A stretch of DNA of 64,000 nt from Pseudomonas berkeleyensis (GTDB lineage: Bacteria; Pseudomonadota; Gammaproteobacteria; Pseudomonadales; Pseudomonadaceae), in assembly GCF_014109765.1 (NCBI RefSeq), contig NZ_CP059139.1:4158001-4222000 (forward strand). The letters run 5' to 3'. Position numbers and translations under genes: made by a program. Below the pieces are notes generated by a model. That model saw only the letters and a list, made by a program, of their open reading frames with translations, ran no database searches and was not told the DNA's origin. Positions 8,717-18,125 of this stretch are shown here, piece after piece. How positions within the stretch are numbered: the stretch's first letter is position 1; every line of letters starts with the position of its first letter.

Positions 8717-9622
8717 ATGCAAGGTTCCACCCCGTTTCCGCGTCACATCGCCGTCCTGATCCTCGCCACGCTGGCGTGCTCGTTCGCGGGCAACCACATC
8801 GCTGCGCGGATCGCCTTCGACCACGACACCGGGCTGCTGCTGGCCATGCTCGCGCGCGCCGGCGTGACCCTGGTCGCGCTGGCCGCCTTGGTACTGTGGC
8901 GACGTGAATCGCTGAAACTGGGTCGCGCCACCTGGGGCTGGCAGATCCTGCTGGGCCTGCTGATCGCCATCCAGAGCTTCTGCATCTACTCGGCGGTAGC
9001 GCGTATTCCGGTGGCGCTGGCGCTACTGGTGGTCAACCTTTCACCGATCCTGCTGGCTTTGCTCACCTGGGCGCTCGGCGGTGCGGCGCCAACCCGCCAG
9101 GCGCTGGCCATCATGGGCGTGATCCTGTTCGGCCTGGTGCTGGTGCTCGATGTTCCGGGTCGCCTGGCCAGCGCCGATACGCCGGATGGCGAGTGGGTCG
9201 CCGGCATCCTGTTCAGCCTGACAGCTGCCGCCGTGTTCGCCGTGGCGCTATGGATCACCGAAAATCGACTGTCGAAAATCGCCGGCTCGGTGCGCAGCAT
9301 GCTGACCTTGGCCGTGGTGTTCAGCGCCTCGACCCTGCTGGGTAGCAGTGGCCTGATTCCGGGTGGTCTGAGCCTGCCCAACGCCAGCGCTGGCTGGATC
9401 GCACTGGCCTGCCTGGTGCTGCTCTACGGCGCCGCCTTCTCCACCCTGTTCATCTGCATGCCGCGCCTGAACATCGCGCGTAATGCGCCGGTGATGAACA
9501 TGGAACCGGTAGCAGGCATGGTGCTGGGCTGGCTGGTGCTCGGCCAGGTGCTTGGCGGCCTGCAGGTGATCGGCGGGCTGATCGTGGTCGGCGGTATCGT
9601 CGCCCTGGCCTACCGGCGCTAG
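8717..9622 (+). CDS. DMT superfamily (EamA) transporter
   Basis: About 301 residues in ten membrane helices, two EamA repeats, the form of drug/metabolite exporters. Substrate unknown. I choose ATG 8717 because AGGA lies 8 bases before it; an in-frame ATG at 8696 has only poorly spaced purines. It stands between the uronate operon and the GntR regulator, so it may export a related acid or simply have landed there; the operon terminator and the long inverted repeat upstream show that it is not co-transcribed with the TRAP genes. Confidence 0.85.
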   Translation: MQGSTPFPRHIAVLILATLACSFAGNHIAARIAFDHDTGLLLAMLARAGVTLVALAALVLWRRESLKLGRATWGWQILLGLLIAIQSFCIYSAVARIPVALALLVVNLSPILLALLTWALGGAAPTRQALAIMGVILFGLVLVLDVPGRLASADTPDGEWVAGILFSLTAAAVFAVALWITENRLSKIAGSVRSMLTLAVVFSASTLLGSSGLIPGGLSLPNASAGWIALACLVLLYGAAFSTLFICMPRLNIARNAPVMNMEPVAGMVLGWLVLGQVLGGLQVIGGLIVVGGIVALAYRR

Positions 9623-9712
9623 GGTGTCGCGGGGTCGCTACGCTGTGCGTGCGTGCGTGCGGGGAATAGCAGGCTGGTGCATATGACGCACCAGCCTGGC
9701 GTTACGCCAATC

Positions 9713-10468
9713 TTAGCCGTGCAGCGCCTCGGCCTCGGCGGTTTCATGCGCCTGACGCAAACGCTCGCGGCTGTTGGTCAGGTGCAGACGCATGGCCGCA
9801 CGAGCCGCTTCGGCATCCTGGCGCGCGATGGCTTCGAAGATCTGCTCATGTTCACGCTCCAGGCGCGCCATGTAGTGCGTCTGGTCATCGTGGGCCAACC
9901 TGGCCGAATTGACCCGGGTACGCGGAATGATGCTGGTACCCAGGTGACTCATGATGTCCGTGAAGTAGCGGTTGCCGGTGGCCTCGGCAATGCGCAGGTG
10001 GAACTGGAAATCCGAGGACACCGCATCGCTGGAGCTGGCCGCGCTCTCGTTGATCGCGTCCAGTGCCTGACGGATCTCCTGCAACTGCGCGTCGCTGCGG
10101 CGTTGGGCCGCCAGACCGGCGGACTCCACTTCCAGGCTGATGCGCAGTTCGAGAATGGCCAGCACGTCACGCAGCGTGACGATGGTTGCCGGGTCGATGC
10201 GAAAACCACTGGCGCTGGGCGTATCGAGCACGAAGGTGCCGATGCCATGGCGGGTCTCGACCAGGCCCGCAGCCTGCAAACGCGACAGTGCTTCACGCAC
10301 CACAGTGCGACTGACGCCCTGCTCTTCCATGATCGCCGACTCGGTCGGCAGTTTCTCACCGCGCTTGATCACCCCGTCGCGAATGCGCTGCGACAAGTCG
10401 GCCACCAACTCCTGAGCCAGGCTGCGGTGCTTGCGACGAGCGCGAGGTGGGGTGTTTTGCATTTCCAT
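9713..10468 (-). CDS. GntR-family regulator, FadR subfamily (GguR-like)
   Basis: About 251 residues (two in-frame ATGs, 10468 and 10462). N-terminal winged helix with the classical GntR segment RGEKLPTESAIMEEQGVSRTVVREAL (residues 37-62), then the all-helical FCD effector domain (about 95-235). FadR-type proteins of this sort control hexuronate and aldarate genes in Pseudomonas (known as GguR in the hexuronate literature), and the flanking udh/TRAP operon and aldose epimerase support that job. The palindromes at 3495 and 3751 and a related sequence at 10517 in its own upstream region are its likely targets. Divergent from the epimerase gene. Confidence 0.85.
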   Translation of the reverse strand: MEMQNTPPRARRKHRSLAQELVADLSQRIRDGVIKRGEKLPTESAIMEEQGVSRTVVREALSRLQAAGLVETRHGIGTFVLDTPSASGFRIDPATIVTLRDVLAILELRISLEVESAGLAAQRRSDAQLQEIRQALDAINESAASSSDAVSSDFQFHLRIAEATGNRYFTDIMSHLGTSIIPRTRVNSARLAHDDQTHYMARLEREHEQIFEAIARQDAEAARAAMRLHLTNSRERLRQAHETAEAEALHG

Positions 10469-10516
10469 GGCGGGCGGATTCTCGATTCAAGAGTTTGCGG
10501 CAATGATAGCCCAGCA

Positions 10517-10529
10517 GTTGTACGATGAC
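10517..10529. promoter_or_regulatory. Possible autoregulatory operator in gntR/epimerase gap
   Basis: gttgtacgatgac resembles the gttgt-cat-acaac palindrome ahead of the uronate operon but is not symmetrical. Located in the shared upstream region of the regulator and the epimerase gene. Confidence 0.3.
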
Positions 10530-10568
10530 ACTATGAATTCCCGACAAATACCACCTCTGGAACGCCAA

Positions 10569-11444
10569 ATGCCAACTTCTTTGCTGACGCTGAGCGATCA
10601 CGTGACACAACTGACCATCGCCCCCGAATTGGGCGCCAGCCTGGTCAACTGGACACGCCTGAACGACGGCTGGCCATTATTGCGCCACAGCGACGAACAG
10701 GCACTGGCCAGCGCCAACCCGCGGCGACTGGCATGCTATCCACTACTGCCCTGGTCGAACCGCATCGGCGGCGGCGGCTTCGATACCCCAGCCGGTTGGC
10801 AGCCACTGACAGCCAACACCGGCCATGAACCGTTGCCGATCCACGGCAGCGCCTGGCAGCAGCCCTGGCAGGTGGTGAACACGACGTCCGACAGCACCGT
10901 ACTGCAACTCGACAGCCAACAGCCGTTTCCCTACCAGGCACGCCTGCACGTACAACTCAGTGACGGCCGTCTGAGCCTGACGTTACAAACCACGCACATG
11001 GGTGACCAACCCACCTGGTACGGACTCGGCCTGCACCCTTACCTGACACGCACTGCGCAGACTCAATTGCAGGCGACAGCCAAAGGTGTCTGGCTGTGTG
11101 GCGAAGACAAACTTTCCCAGCAATGGATCGAGTTGCCCAATACCTGGAACTTCGAACAGCCCACGCAACTACCCGAACAACTTGTCGACAATGCCTTTAC
11201 CGCCTGGTCCGGTAACGCACGCATCATTCAGCCGGATGCTGGCTATCAACTTGTCTGCCAGGCAGAAGGCACTGACGTGTTTCTGTTGTTCTGCCCTCAG
11301 GAACAGAACTTCTTCTGCTTCGAACCCGTTACCCACCCGGTCAATGCGCATCACCTGGAAGGGCACCCAGGCCTGCACCTGCTGGCCGCTGGAGAAAGCC
11401 GCCAATTGCGATACAGCCTGCATTATCAGGCGATTGCGGGTTGA
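10569..11444 (+). CDS. Aldose 1-epimerase family protein
   Basis: About 291 residues, galactose-mutarotase-like beta-sandwich. It should interconvert alpha and beta anomers of a sugar or uronic acid. Family signatures are the early PELGASLVNW turn, the CYPLLPWSNRI segment and the LGLHPYL motif holding a catalytic histidine. Udh acts on one anomer, so an epimerase next to the uronate regulator makes sense. I start at ATG 10569 (CTGGAA 8-12 bases upstream, matches family N-terminus); ATG 10533 is also in frame but has no ribosome site. Confidence 0.85.
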   Translation: MPTSLLTLSDHVTQLTIAPELGASLVNWTRLNDGWPLLRHSDEQALASANPRRLACYPLLPWSNRIGGGGFDTPAGWQPLTANTGHEPLPIHGSAWQQPWQVVNTTSDSTVLQLDSQQPFPYQARLHVQLSDGRLSLTLQTTHMGDQPTWYGLGLHPYLTRTAQTQLQATAKGVWLCGEDKLSQQWIELPNTWNFEQPTQLPEQLVDNAFTAWSGNARIIQPDAGYQLVCQAEGTDVFLLFCPQEQNFFCFEPVTHPVNAHHLEGHPGLHLLAAGESRQLRYSLHYQAIAG

Positions 11445-11690
11445 TGGCTGGACATTCGAAAGGCATTGGCGATAATACGTGCGAGTTGCGTCTTGCAACT
11501 TTTCTCATGAAAAAGTTACCAATACATCAGTAACTGAACATAACGGGTGGCCGTGCCAAGCCTGCAACTTTGTAATGCACGCACCGCCCGATAAGTCATG
11601 AACCTCTCGATTATCCTACGGCCGCAACAGTGAGACGGAGCGTTTCACGCGTCGTATGGGCCGATCACCACACTTTTACAGGTAACACAC

Positions 11691-11912
11691 GTGACGAAAG
11701 ACGAACTGCGCGCCGAACTCGAGCGCCAGGCGCAACGTTACAAGGATGTATACGGCGGGGAAGTCATCACCTACGCCGCTCAACCGGATCCTGACCGCAA
11801 ACCCTGGCGCAAGAGACCCAGCCTGCTCGATCAGGCTTTCGATAAAGAAATCGAAAAAATCGAAAAAGAACGCCAGGACAAGCTGGCAGCTGCCGACGAA
11901 GCCGCCAGCTAG
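11691..11912 (+). CDS. Small charged hypothetical protein
   Basis: 73 residues starting with GTG 11691. Strongly charged, with a C-terminal helix rich in Lys/Glu ([20 protein letters not shown]) that could form a short coiled coil. No signal peptide or membrane segment and no domain that I recognise. Codon use is like that of its neighbours and the frame is the only sensible one, so I accept it as a real gene. It is separated by 246 bases from the epimerase gene and converges with the HerA-like gene over a hairpin repeat. Confidence 0.65.
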   Translation: MTKDELRAELERQAQRYKDVYGGEVITYAAQPDPDRKPWRKRPSLLDQAFDKEIEKIEKERQDKLAAADEAAS

Positions 11913-11935
11913 CCACGCCCAACACAAACCAGCGC

Positions 11936-11985
11936 GTAGGGCGGAGCAACCCGTCATTGCCACTCAGGCGGGTTGCTCCGCCCTA
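11936..11985. repeat. REP-like hairpin at convergent gene ends
   Basis: tagggcggagcaacccg (11937-11953) and its exact inverse (11969-11985) round a 15-base loop. It belongs with the two larger copies at 45245 and 62283 (shared GTAGGGCGG start and CCCTA end). It can end transcripts coming from both sides. Confidence 0.75.
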
Positions 11986-11988
11986 TTG

Positions 11989-13464
11989 CTAGCGTTTCTT
12001 GCTGCCCGTCAGCGATCCCATCAGCCCACGCACCAGTTGCCGACCGATCTGGTTAGCAGCCTGACGCAACGCGCTCTTCATCGCACTGCCGATCAGGTCG
12101 CTGGCCATCTCGCCCAGTCCCGGTTCCGCCTTCTGCTTGCCTGGCACCTTCACCGGAGCCTCGTTGCGCGCTTGTGCAGCACGTGCGGTGAGCAGCTCAT
12201 AGGCCGACTCGCGGTCGATGGGCTTGTCATAACGCCCAGCCAGGGAAGACTGACGCACCAGCGCCGCGCGCTCACTCTCGCTCAATGGACCGATGCGTGA
12301 TTGCGGCGGAGCAATGGCCACGCGTTGCACCATCGCGGGCGTTCCCTTTTCTTCGAGCGTGCCGACCAGCGCCTCGCCAATCCCCAACTCGGTCAGCACA
12401 CTGAGACTGTTGAACGCCGGGTTGGGACGGAAACCATCGGCCACGGCGCGTAGCGCCTTCTGCTCTTTGGCGGTGAACGCACGCAGACCATGCTGAATAC
12501 GCAAGCCGAGTTGCGCCAGCACGTCATCTGGCAAGTCGCTCGGCGATTGAGTGACGAAATACACCCCGACGCCTTTCGAACGAATCAGCCTCACCACCTG
12601 CTCGAGACGATCCTGCAGGGCCTTCGGCGTGCCCTGGAACAATAAGTGGGCCTCATCGAAGAACAGTGCCAGCACCGGTTTGTCGGCATCGCCGCGCTCC
12701 GGCAACTGCTCGAACAGTTCGGCCAGCAACCACAGCAGGAAGGTGGCGTAGACCTTGGGCGCTTCATGTACGAGGCGAGTGGCATCGAGGAGATGAACCC
12801 GCCCACGGCCATCGCGATCCGGATGCAGCAGATCCTCGAGTTGCAACGCCGGCTCGCCGAACAACGCCTCGGCGCCCTGCTGCTCCAGACTGGCCAGACG
12901 TCGCAGCAAGGCTTGCGCCGAGGTATTGGTGAACAGCGCACTGTCCTCGCCGAGCACCTGCGGGCTGTCCTTGAGATAGCCGAGTAGCGCTTTCAGATCC
13001 TTCAGGTCGAGCAGCAACAACCCTTCTCGATCCGCCACCTTGAATGCGGCATAGAGCGCAGCCTGCTGGCTGTCGGTCAACTCCAGCAAGGCGCCGAGCA
13101 GCAGTGGGCCCATTTCGCTGAGGGTGGTGCGTAACGGATGACCGCTCTGCCCGTGTACATCCCACAGGGTCAACGGATAGGCCTGCGGTCGGTGCTCCAG
13201 CCAGGGCATGCTGGCGATGCGCTCGGCGATCTTGCCTTGCGGCGTACCGGCGGCGCCCAGGCCACAAAGATCACCCTTAACGTCAGCAGCGAATACCGCT
13301 ACACCAGCATCACTGAACGTCTCGATCAGACGCTGCAGCGTCACTGTCTTGCCTGTGCCAGTGGCGCCGGCAATGAGGCCATGGCGGTTGGCCAGCCGCA
13401 ACGGCTGCCCCACCGGTTGTCCATCGCTACCAGCGCCCAATATGAACTGCGAACTTAAAGGCAT
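11989..13464 (-). CDS. HerA-like C-terminal ATPase, DUF853 family (YjgR)
   Basis: 491 residues. P-loop GATGTGKT at 33-40 and Walker B LALFFDEAHLLF about 265-276, followed by the HerA/FtsK-type core with QSPSDLPDDVLAQLG. The family (E. coli YjgR) is a RecA-fold motor ATPase whose substrate is not known; DNA translocation is only inferred from HerA. The C-terminal 100 residues are basic and rich in Ala/Gln. It stands alone between a convergent small gene and the divergent chemoreceptor gene. Confidence 0.88.
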   Translation of the reverse strand: MPLSSQFILGAGSDGQPVGQPLRLANRHGLIAGATGTGKTVTLQRLIETFSDAGVAVFAADVKGDLCGLGAAGTPQGKIAERIASMPWLEHRPQAYPLTLWDVHGQSGHPLRTTLSEMGPLLLGALLELTDSQQAALYAAFKVADREGLLLLDLKDLKALLGYLKDSPQVLGEDSALFTNTSAQALLRRLASLEQQGAEALFGEPALQLEDLLHPDRDGRGRVHLLDATRLVHEAPKVYATFLLWLLAELFEQLPERGDADKPVLALFFDEAHLLFQGTPKALQDRLEQVVRLIRSKGVGVYFVTQSPSDLPDDVLAQLGLRIQHGLRAFTAKEQKALRAVADGFRPNPAFNSLSVLTELGIGEALVGTLEEKGTPAMVQRVAIAPPQSRIGPLSESERAALVRQSSLAGRYDKPIDRESAYELLTARAAQARNEAPVKVPGKQKAEPGLGEMASDLIGSAMKSALRQAANQIGRQLVRGLMGSLTGSKKR

Positions 13465-13619
13465 CTTGCCATCCCCTGGGTTAGAGCTTTACTGCAACTA
13501 TGCCGACACAGGCATCGGATCAAAGGCGAGCGGAGCTCACCGTAACAACCACGCCACTGCCGTTCTGCCAGGGCGTAAAACACAAGACTGGTTCCAGAGC
13601 CCTCCGGAAGCAAGACACC

Positions 13620-15497
13620 ATGACTAAAAACCTGCAGTTCAGCCACAAGATCCTGCTCGCCGCTTCGCTTGTGGTAATGGTCGCCTTCTCCCTGTTCACC
13701 CTTTACAACGATTATCTGCAACGCAACGCCATCCGCGAGGACCTGGAAAGCTACCTGCAGGAAATGGGTAACGTCACCGCCAGCAACATTCAGAACTGGC
13801 TGTCCGGCCGTATTCTGCTGGTAGAAAGCACCGCCCAGTCGATCGTCAACGACAGTGATTCGGAGCGGGTGATCAAACTGCTCGAACAACGTGCGCTGAC
13901 CTCGTCCTTCGCCTTCACCTACCTGGGCACGGCGGCTGGCGGTTTCACCATGCGCCCGGACGAGCAAATGCCCGCCGACTACGACCCGCGCACCCGCCCC
14001 TGGTACAAGGACGCCCTGGCGGCTGGCGGCACCACCCTGACCGAACCCTACGTCGACGCCGCGACCAGCGATCTGATCATCACTATCGCCACCCCAGCGC
14101 AACCTGCAGGCGTAGTGGGCGGCGATCTCAGCTTGCAGACCCTGGTGAACATCATCAACGCCCTGGACTTCGATGGCATCGGTTACGCCTTCCTGGTCAG
14201 CGCTGACGGCAAGATCCTGGTACACCCGGACAAAAACTGGGTAATGAAGAACCTCAAGGACATCTATCCGCAGGACACGCCGCGCATCAGCAGCCAGTTC
14301 AGCGAGGCAACACTCGATGGAGAGCCTCGCATCCTCACCTTCGCACCGGTCACCGGGCTGCCGTCGGTGCAATGGTATGTCGGCTTATCGGTGGACAAGG
14401 CCAAGGCCTATTCCATGCTCAGCGAATTTCGCGCCTCGGCCATCATCGCCACGGTCATCGCCGTGGTCTTGATCATCGCCCTACTCGGCCTGCTGATTCG
14501 CGTGCTGATGCAGCCGCTGACCACCATGGGCAAGGCGATGGAAGACATCGCTCAGGGCGAAGGCGACCTGACCAAGCGCCTGACCATCCAGTCCAACGAC
14601 GAGTTCGGCGCCCTGGCCAGCTCGTTCAACCGCTTCGTCGAACGTATCCACGGCTCGATTCGCGAAGTGTCGCAGGCCACCACCAAGGTCAACGAGGTGG
14701 CCAAGCTGGTAGTCGGCGCCTCGAACTCGTCGATGGCCAACTCCGACGAACAGGCTAGCCGCACCAACAGCGTGGCGGCGGCGATCAATCAGCTGGGCGC
14801 CGCCGCCCAGGAGATCGCCCGCAACGCCGCCGACGCCTCGAGCCAGGCATCCGACGCGCGCCATCAGGCCGAAGACGGCGGCAGGGTGGTACAGCAGGCG
14901 ATCCAGTCGATGAGCGAGCTGTCGGACAAGATCAGTGACGCCTGCACCAAGATCGAGATGCTCAACAGCAAGACGGTGGACATCGGCCAGATTCTCGAGG
15001 TGATCAAGAGCATTTCCCAACAGACCAACCTGCTTGCACTCAATGCCGCCATCGAAGCGGCCCGTGCTGGCGAGGCCGGTCGCGGTTTCGCCGTGGTGGC
15101 CGACGAGGTGCGCAACCTGGCACATCGCACGCAGGAGTCGGCGCAGGAAATCGAGAAGATGATCGAGGAACTGCAGGTCGGTTCACGCGAGTCGGTCACC
15201 ACCATGACCGAGAGCCAGCGCTACAGCGAGAACAGCGTGGAGATCGCCAATCAGGCCGGCGAACGCCTGGGCAGCGTGACCCTGCGTATCGGCGAGATCG
15301 ATGGCATGAACCAGTCCGTGGCCACTGCCACCGAGGAGCAGACCTCGGTGATCGAAGCTCTGAACATGGACATCACCGAGATCAACACCCTCAACCAGGA
15401 AGGCGTGGAAAACCTGCAAGCCACCTTGCGCGCCTGTGGCGACCTGGAACAACAGGCGATACGCCTGAAGCACCTGGTCGACAGTTTCCGCATCTGA
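13620..15497 (+). CDS. Methyl-accepting chemotaxis protein with dCache domain (PctA-like)
   Basis: 625 residues. TM1 at about 10-28, periplasmic double-Cache domain to about 270, TM2 near 280-303, HAMP, then the methylation and signalling helices with the hairpin tip [20 protein letters not shown]. In the ligand pocket Y121, R126, W128, Y129, Y144 and D146 plus D169 reproduce the amino-acid binding pattern known from PctA-type receptors, so L-amino acids are the likely signals. The start at ATG 13620 gives a normal N-terminal helix; the frame is open further upstream. In P. aeruginosa the pct genes stand in the same neighbourhood before purU and mvaT. Confidence 0.9.
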   Translation: MTKNLQFSHKILLAASLVVMVAFSLFTLYNDYLQRNAIREDLESYLQEMGNVTASNIQNWLSGRILLVESTAQSIVNDSDSERVIKLLEQRALTSSFAFTYLGTAAGGFTMRPDEQMPADYDPRTRPWYKDALAAGGTTLTEPYVDAATSDLIITIATPAQPAGVVGGDLSLQTLVNIINALDFDGIGYAFLVSADGKILVHPDKNWVMKNLKDIYPQDTPRISSQFSEATLDGEPRILTFAPVTGLPSVQWYVGLSVDKAKAYSMLSEFRASAIIATVIAVVLIIALLGLLIRVLMQPLTTMGKAMEDIAQGEGDLTKRLTIQSNDEFGALASSFNRFVERIHGSIREVSQATTKVNEVAKLVVGASNSSMANSDEQASRTNSVAAAINQLGAAAQEIARNAADASSQASDARHQAEDGGRVVQQAIQSMSELSDKISDACTKIEMLNSKTVDIGQILEVIKSISQQTNLLALNAAIEAARAGEAGRGFAVVADEVRNLAHRTQESAQEIEKMIEELQVGSRESVTTMTESQRYSENSVEIANQAGERLGSVTLRIGEIDGMNQSVATATEEQTSVIEALNMDITEINTLNQEGVENLQATLRACGDLEQQAIRLKHLVDSFRI

Positions 15498-15537
15498 GGC
15501 AGGGTACGTGGAGGCACCTATATCGGAGTCATCAAAA

Positions 15538-15570
15538 TGAATCAGGGGCGCCTGGAGCGCCCCTGATTCA
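15538..15570. terminator. Bidirectional terminator-like hairpin
   Basis: A 14-pair perfect stem (tgaatcaggggcgc / gcgcccctgattca, loop ctgga) between the convergent chemoreceptor and 60-residue genes. Flanking A and T bases are few, so its strength is uncertain. Confidence 0.7.
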
Positions 15571-15581
15571 TGCTGCGACCA

Positions 15582-15764
15582 TCATTCAGAACCCTCTGCG
15601 GGCTCTTCGCCCTGCGTCTCCTGCAACGTGCGCCACAGTTCGGCAGCATCGGGAAACTCGGTGCCATCTTCACTGCTCAGCGCCTCGGGATCGTAGCGCC
15701 GAACGCAACCTTCACCGAGGGTGGGCGGCGCCTTGGAGGTCGCCCGATCCAGTGGATCACTCAT
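15582..15764 (-). CDS. Small acidic hypothetical protein
   Basis: 60 residues, acidic, with no membrane segment. AGGTGG lies just before the ATG, and the gene begins 15 bases behind the stop of the CBS gene on the same strand, so the two are likely one operon. The fragment DGTEFPDAAELWRTLQE may form a helix. I do not recognise the family; a matching small gene occurs at this spot in related pseudomonads as far as I recall. It may modulate the CBS protein, but nothing in the sequence shows that. Confidence 0.6.
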   Translation of the reverse strand: MSDPLDRATSKAPPTLGEGCVRRYDPEALSSEDGTEFPDAAELWRTLQETQGEEPAEGSE

Positions 15765-15779
15765 CGCACCACCTGCCTG

Positions 15780-16208
15780 TCAGCTGGCTTCCTGAGTCTT
15801 GTTGTTTTCATGCTGGGCGAATGCCTTGACCGCCCGCAGAACATCACTGCGGCTGATCTGACCAATCAGGCGATTACCTTCGACGACCGGCATGCGCCGA
15901 CGACGACCACGCAGGAAACGCTCGGACACTTCGATGATGTCGGCCTCCGGGGAAACCGTCTCCACCACCTTGGTCATGTAGGTGCCGACATTGCCCCCGA
16001 TGGCCTCGTAATAGGCACCCGAGAGAATGCCACGCAGGCAATCACCCTCCGACAGCAGACCAATCAGCTCGCCCTGATCATCCACCACTGGCGCACCCGA
16101 GATACGGTGCTCCAGCAGGCGGTGAATAGCGGTGAACAGATCGGTCTCCGCCCGAAAAGTCACCAGATGGCGAGTCATGTAGTCCCGAACCTTGATCGAA
16201 TTGAGCAT
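15780..16208 (-). CDS. Stand-alone CBS-pair protein
   Basis: 142 residues made up of two CBS repeats (about 8-62 and 73-128), which usually bind adenine nucleotides and act as energy sensors. Repeat signatures are VRDYMTRHLVTF with GAPVVDDQGELIGLLSEGD, and VGTYMTKVVETVSP with RMPVVEGNRLIGQISRSDVL. An AGGAGG sits 6 bases before ATG 16208, which decides the start over the longer open frame. No effector domain is attached, so it must act on a partner protein. It is followed by the 60-residue gene. Confidence 0.88.
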   Translation of the reverse strand: MLNSIKVRDYMTRHLVTFRAETDLFTAIHRLLEHRISGAPVVDDQGELIGLLSEGDCLRGILSGAYYEAIGGNVGTYMTKVVETVSPEADIIEVSERFLRGRRRRMPVVEGNRLIGQISRSDVLRAVKAFAQHENNKTQEAS

Positions 16209-16316
16209 GAACAACCTCCTAGTAGACACCTCTGAAACCAACGGCCTGGTTATCGCTTGCGCGTTCAGAGGCGCCTGTTGTGGTACTGCCTACCGGAGCG
16301 CTGGTGCCTGGCGAAC

Positions 16317-17168
16317 TCAGTCGAACACGACCGTCTTGTTGTCATGCACCAGAACCCGGTCTTCCAAGTGATAGCGTAGCCCACGTGCGAGCACCATTTT
16401 TTCCACGTCTTTGCCAAGACGCACCATTTCCTCGATATCGTCGCGATGGGTCACGCGTACAACGTCCTGTTCGATGATCGGGCCGGCATCCAGCTCTTCG
16501 GTAACGTAATGCGAAGTGGCCCCGATCAACTTGACGCCGCGCAATGAAGCCTGGTGATAAGGCTTGGCTCCGACGAAGGACGGCAGGAAGCTGTGGTGGA
16601 TGTTGATCACCCGCTGCGCGTACTCGCTGCACAGCGCAGGCGGCAGAATCTGCATGTAGCGCGCCAGCACGATGACGTCGGCCCCATGTTCCTTGACCAG
16701 GCGTTCTACCTCGGCGAAGGCCGGTACCTTGTCCTGCGGATTGACCGGCACATGGAAATAGGGAATGCCATGCCATTCGACCATGCTGCGCAGGTCGTCA
16801 TGGTTGGAAATCACGCAGGGAATATCGCAATCGAGCTCATCGCTGTGCCAGCGGTGCAGCAGATCGGCCAGGCAGTGCGATTCACGGCTGGCCATCAGCA
16901 CGACGCGCTTTTTCTCCGCCGAATCGGTGATGCGCCACTCCATGGAAAATTCGCGCGCGATGGGCGCGAAAGCCTGTTTGAAACCATCAAGCTCGAACGG
17001 CAGCGAGTCGGCACGGATTTCATGACGCATGAAGAACCAGCCACTTTGCGTATCGGAATGATGGCTCGCCTCGGTGATCCAGCCGTTGTAAGTCGCCAGG
17101 AAACTACTGACCTTGGCCACGATACCAACGCGATCCGGGCAGGCGATGACCAATCTGAACGTGCGCAT
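16317..17168 (-). CDS. purU: Formyltetrahydrofolate deformylase
   Basis: 283 residues. Hydrolyses 10-formyl-THF to formate and THF, balancing the one-carbon pool and feeding formate to PurT. N-terminal ACT domain (about 1-80; MRTFRLVIACPDRVGIVAKVS region) and C-terminal formyltransferase fold with the catalytic set around NIHHSFLPSF and the Asp in EELDAGPIIEQ. Start at ATG 17168 gives the normal family N-terminus; upstream codons in the frame run into the mvaT control region. Divergent from mvaT, as in P. aeruginosa purU1. Confidence 0.94.
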   Translation of the reverse strand: MRTFRLVIACPDRVGIVAKVSSFLATYNGWITEASHHSDTQSGWFFMRHEIRADSLPFELDGFKQAFAPIAREFSMEWRITDSAEKKRVVLMASRESHCLADLLHRWHSDELDCDIPCVISNHDDLRSMVEWHGIPYFHVPVNPQDKVPAFAEVERLVKEHGADVIVLARYMQILPPALCSEYAQRVINIHHSFLPSFVGAKPYHQASLRGVKLIGATSHYVTEELDAGPIIEQDVVRVTHRDDIEEMVRLGKDVEKMVLARGLRYHLEDRVLVHDNKTVVFD

Positions 17169-17472
17169 ATACAAAACCCCAATGACGGCGCAAAAGTCGC
17201 TCATTCTAACGACAAGCCCGGAAAACTGCAGTAGCGCGGCCCCGAATAATGCGTGGCGATACGCCCTCGGCTGGCACGCAAACATCGCCACAACGCGCAA
17301 CGGCAAAACTTTACACACAGTTGAAACAATCGAATTAATTCAACCCTGCCCGACACAAAGGGTTGCACTGCACATAGGTTATTTCTTTATACGCTGTTTA
17401 CTTGTTTAAAGTGCCTGACTATTATTAGCCCACTGTTCACTACTAAAACTTATTCACGCCAAGGTAATGCCC
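17169..17472. other. AT-rich mvaT/purU control region
   Basis: 304 bases without a gene. The half next to mvaT is clearly richer in A and T than its surroundings and holds the mvaT promoter. H-NS-like proteins often bind their own AT-rich upstream DNA, so autoregulation is likely but not shown. Confidence 0.6.
17363..17391 (+). promoter_or_regulatory. Sigma-70 promoter of mvaT
   Basis: TTGCAC (17363-17368) and TTTATA (17386-17391) with a 17-base spacer, about 80 bases before the mvaT ATG. Confidence 0.5.
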
Positions 17473-17847
17473 ATGTCGCTGATCAATGAATACCGCGCCA
17501 CCGAAGAAGCCATCAAAGAGCTGCAAGAGCGCCTGAAGAACCTGTCGCAAGATGACAAGCTGAAGAAAGAGCTGGAGTTCGAAGGCAAGCTGCGCACCCT
17601 GATGGGCGAATACCAGAAGTCCCTGCGTGACATCATTGCCCTGCTCGACCCGGAAGCCAAAAGCGCCAAGGGTGTTCGCACCACCAAGCCTGCCGCTACC
17701 AAGCGCGCCCGCAAGGTCAAGCAATACAAGAACCCGCACAGCGGCGAAGTGATCGAAACCAAAGGCGGCAACCACAAGACGCTGAAAGAGTGGAAAGCCA
17801 AGTGGGGCGCCGATGTTGTTGAAGGTTGGGCTACTCTGCTGGGCTAA
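17473..17847 (+). CDS. mvaT: H-NS family regulator MvaT
   Basis: 124 residues, the usual length. N-terminal coiled coil for oligomerisation (MSLINEYRATEEAIKELQ to about residue 60), basic linker TKRARKVKQYKN, and the C-terminal AT-hook-like DNA-binding domain with GGNHKTLKEWKAKWG. Practically the same as MvaT of P. aeruginosa. It silences AT-rich and foreign genes throughout the chromosome. ATG 17473 fits the family start; an ATG two codons earlier is also in frame. A strong terminator follows at 17866. Confidence 0.97.
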   Translation: MSLINEYRATEEAIKELQERLKNLSQDDKLKKELEFEGKLRTLMGEYQKSLRDIIALLDPEAKSAKGVRTTKPAATKRARKVKQYKNPHSGEVIETKGGNHKTLKEWKAKWGADVVEGWATLLG

Positions 17848-17865
17848 CGCTTGAGCAACACCCAC

Positions 17866-17893
17866 AAAACGCCAGCCATGCTGGCGTTTTTTT
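17866..17893 (+). terminator. Terminator of mvaT
   Basis: aaaacgccagc-cat-gctggcgttttttt, a perfect 8-pair GC stem with flanking A and T runs, 20 bases behind the stop. Confidence 0.9.
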
Positions 17894-18125
17894 ATGCCTG
17901 CAACTTTTCCCAGAGTTGACCGAGAAAACAGTTTCAGGCAATTGCTCATCCCGTTGCCAGAAACCTCCAGCTTATCGAGCCAGAGCAGGAACGCTGAATC
18001 GATTGAACTGCCAATAGTTCAGACGTTCAGATAAAAGTTCCCGAGTCCATTTTTACCGCACAGGGGCTGTCGGTACTTTCCCCTGCACCCACTGACTTTT
18101 TGCACAACCCAGCTCACCGATTCGA

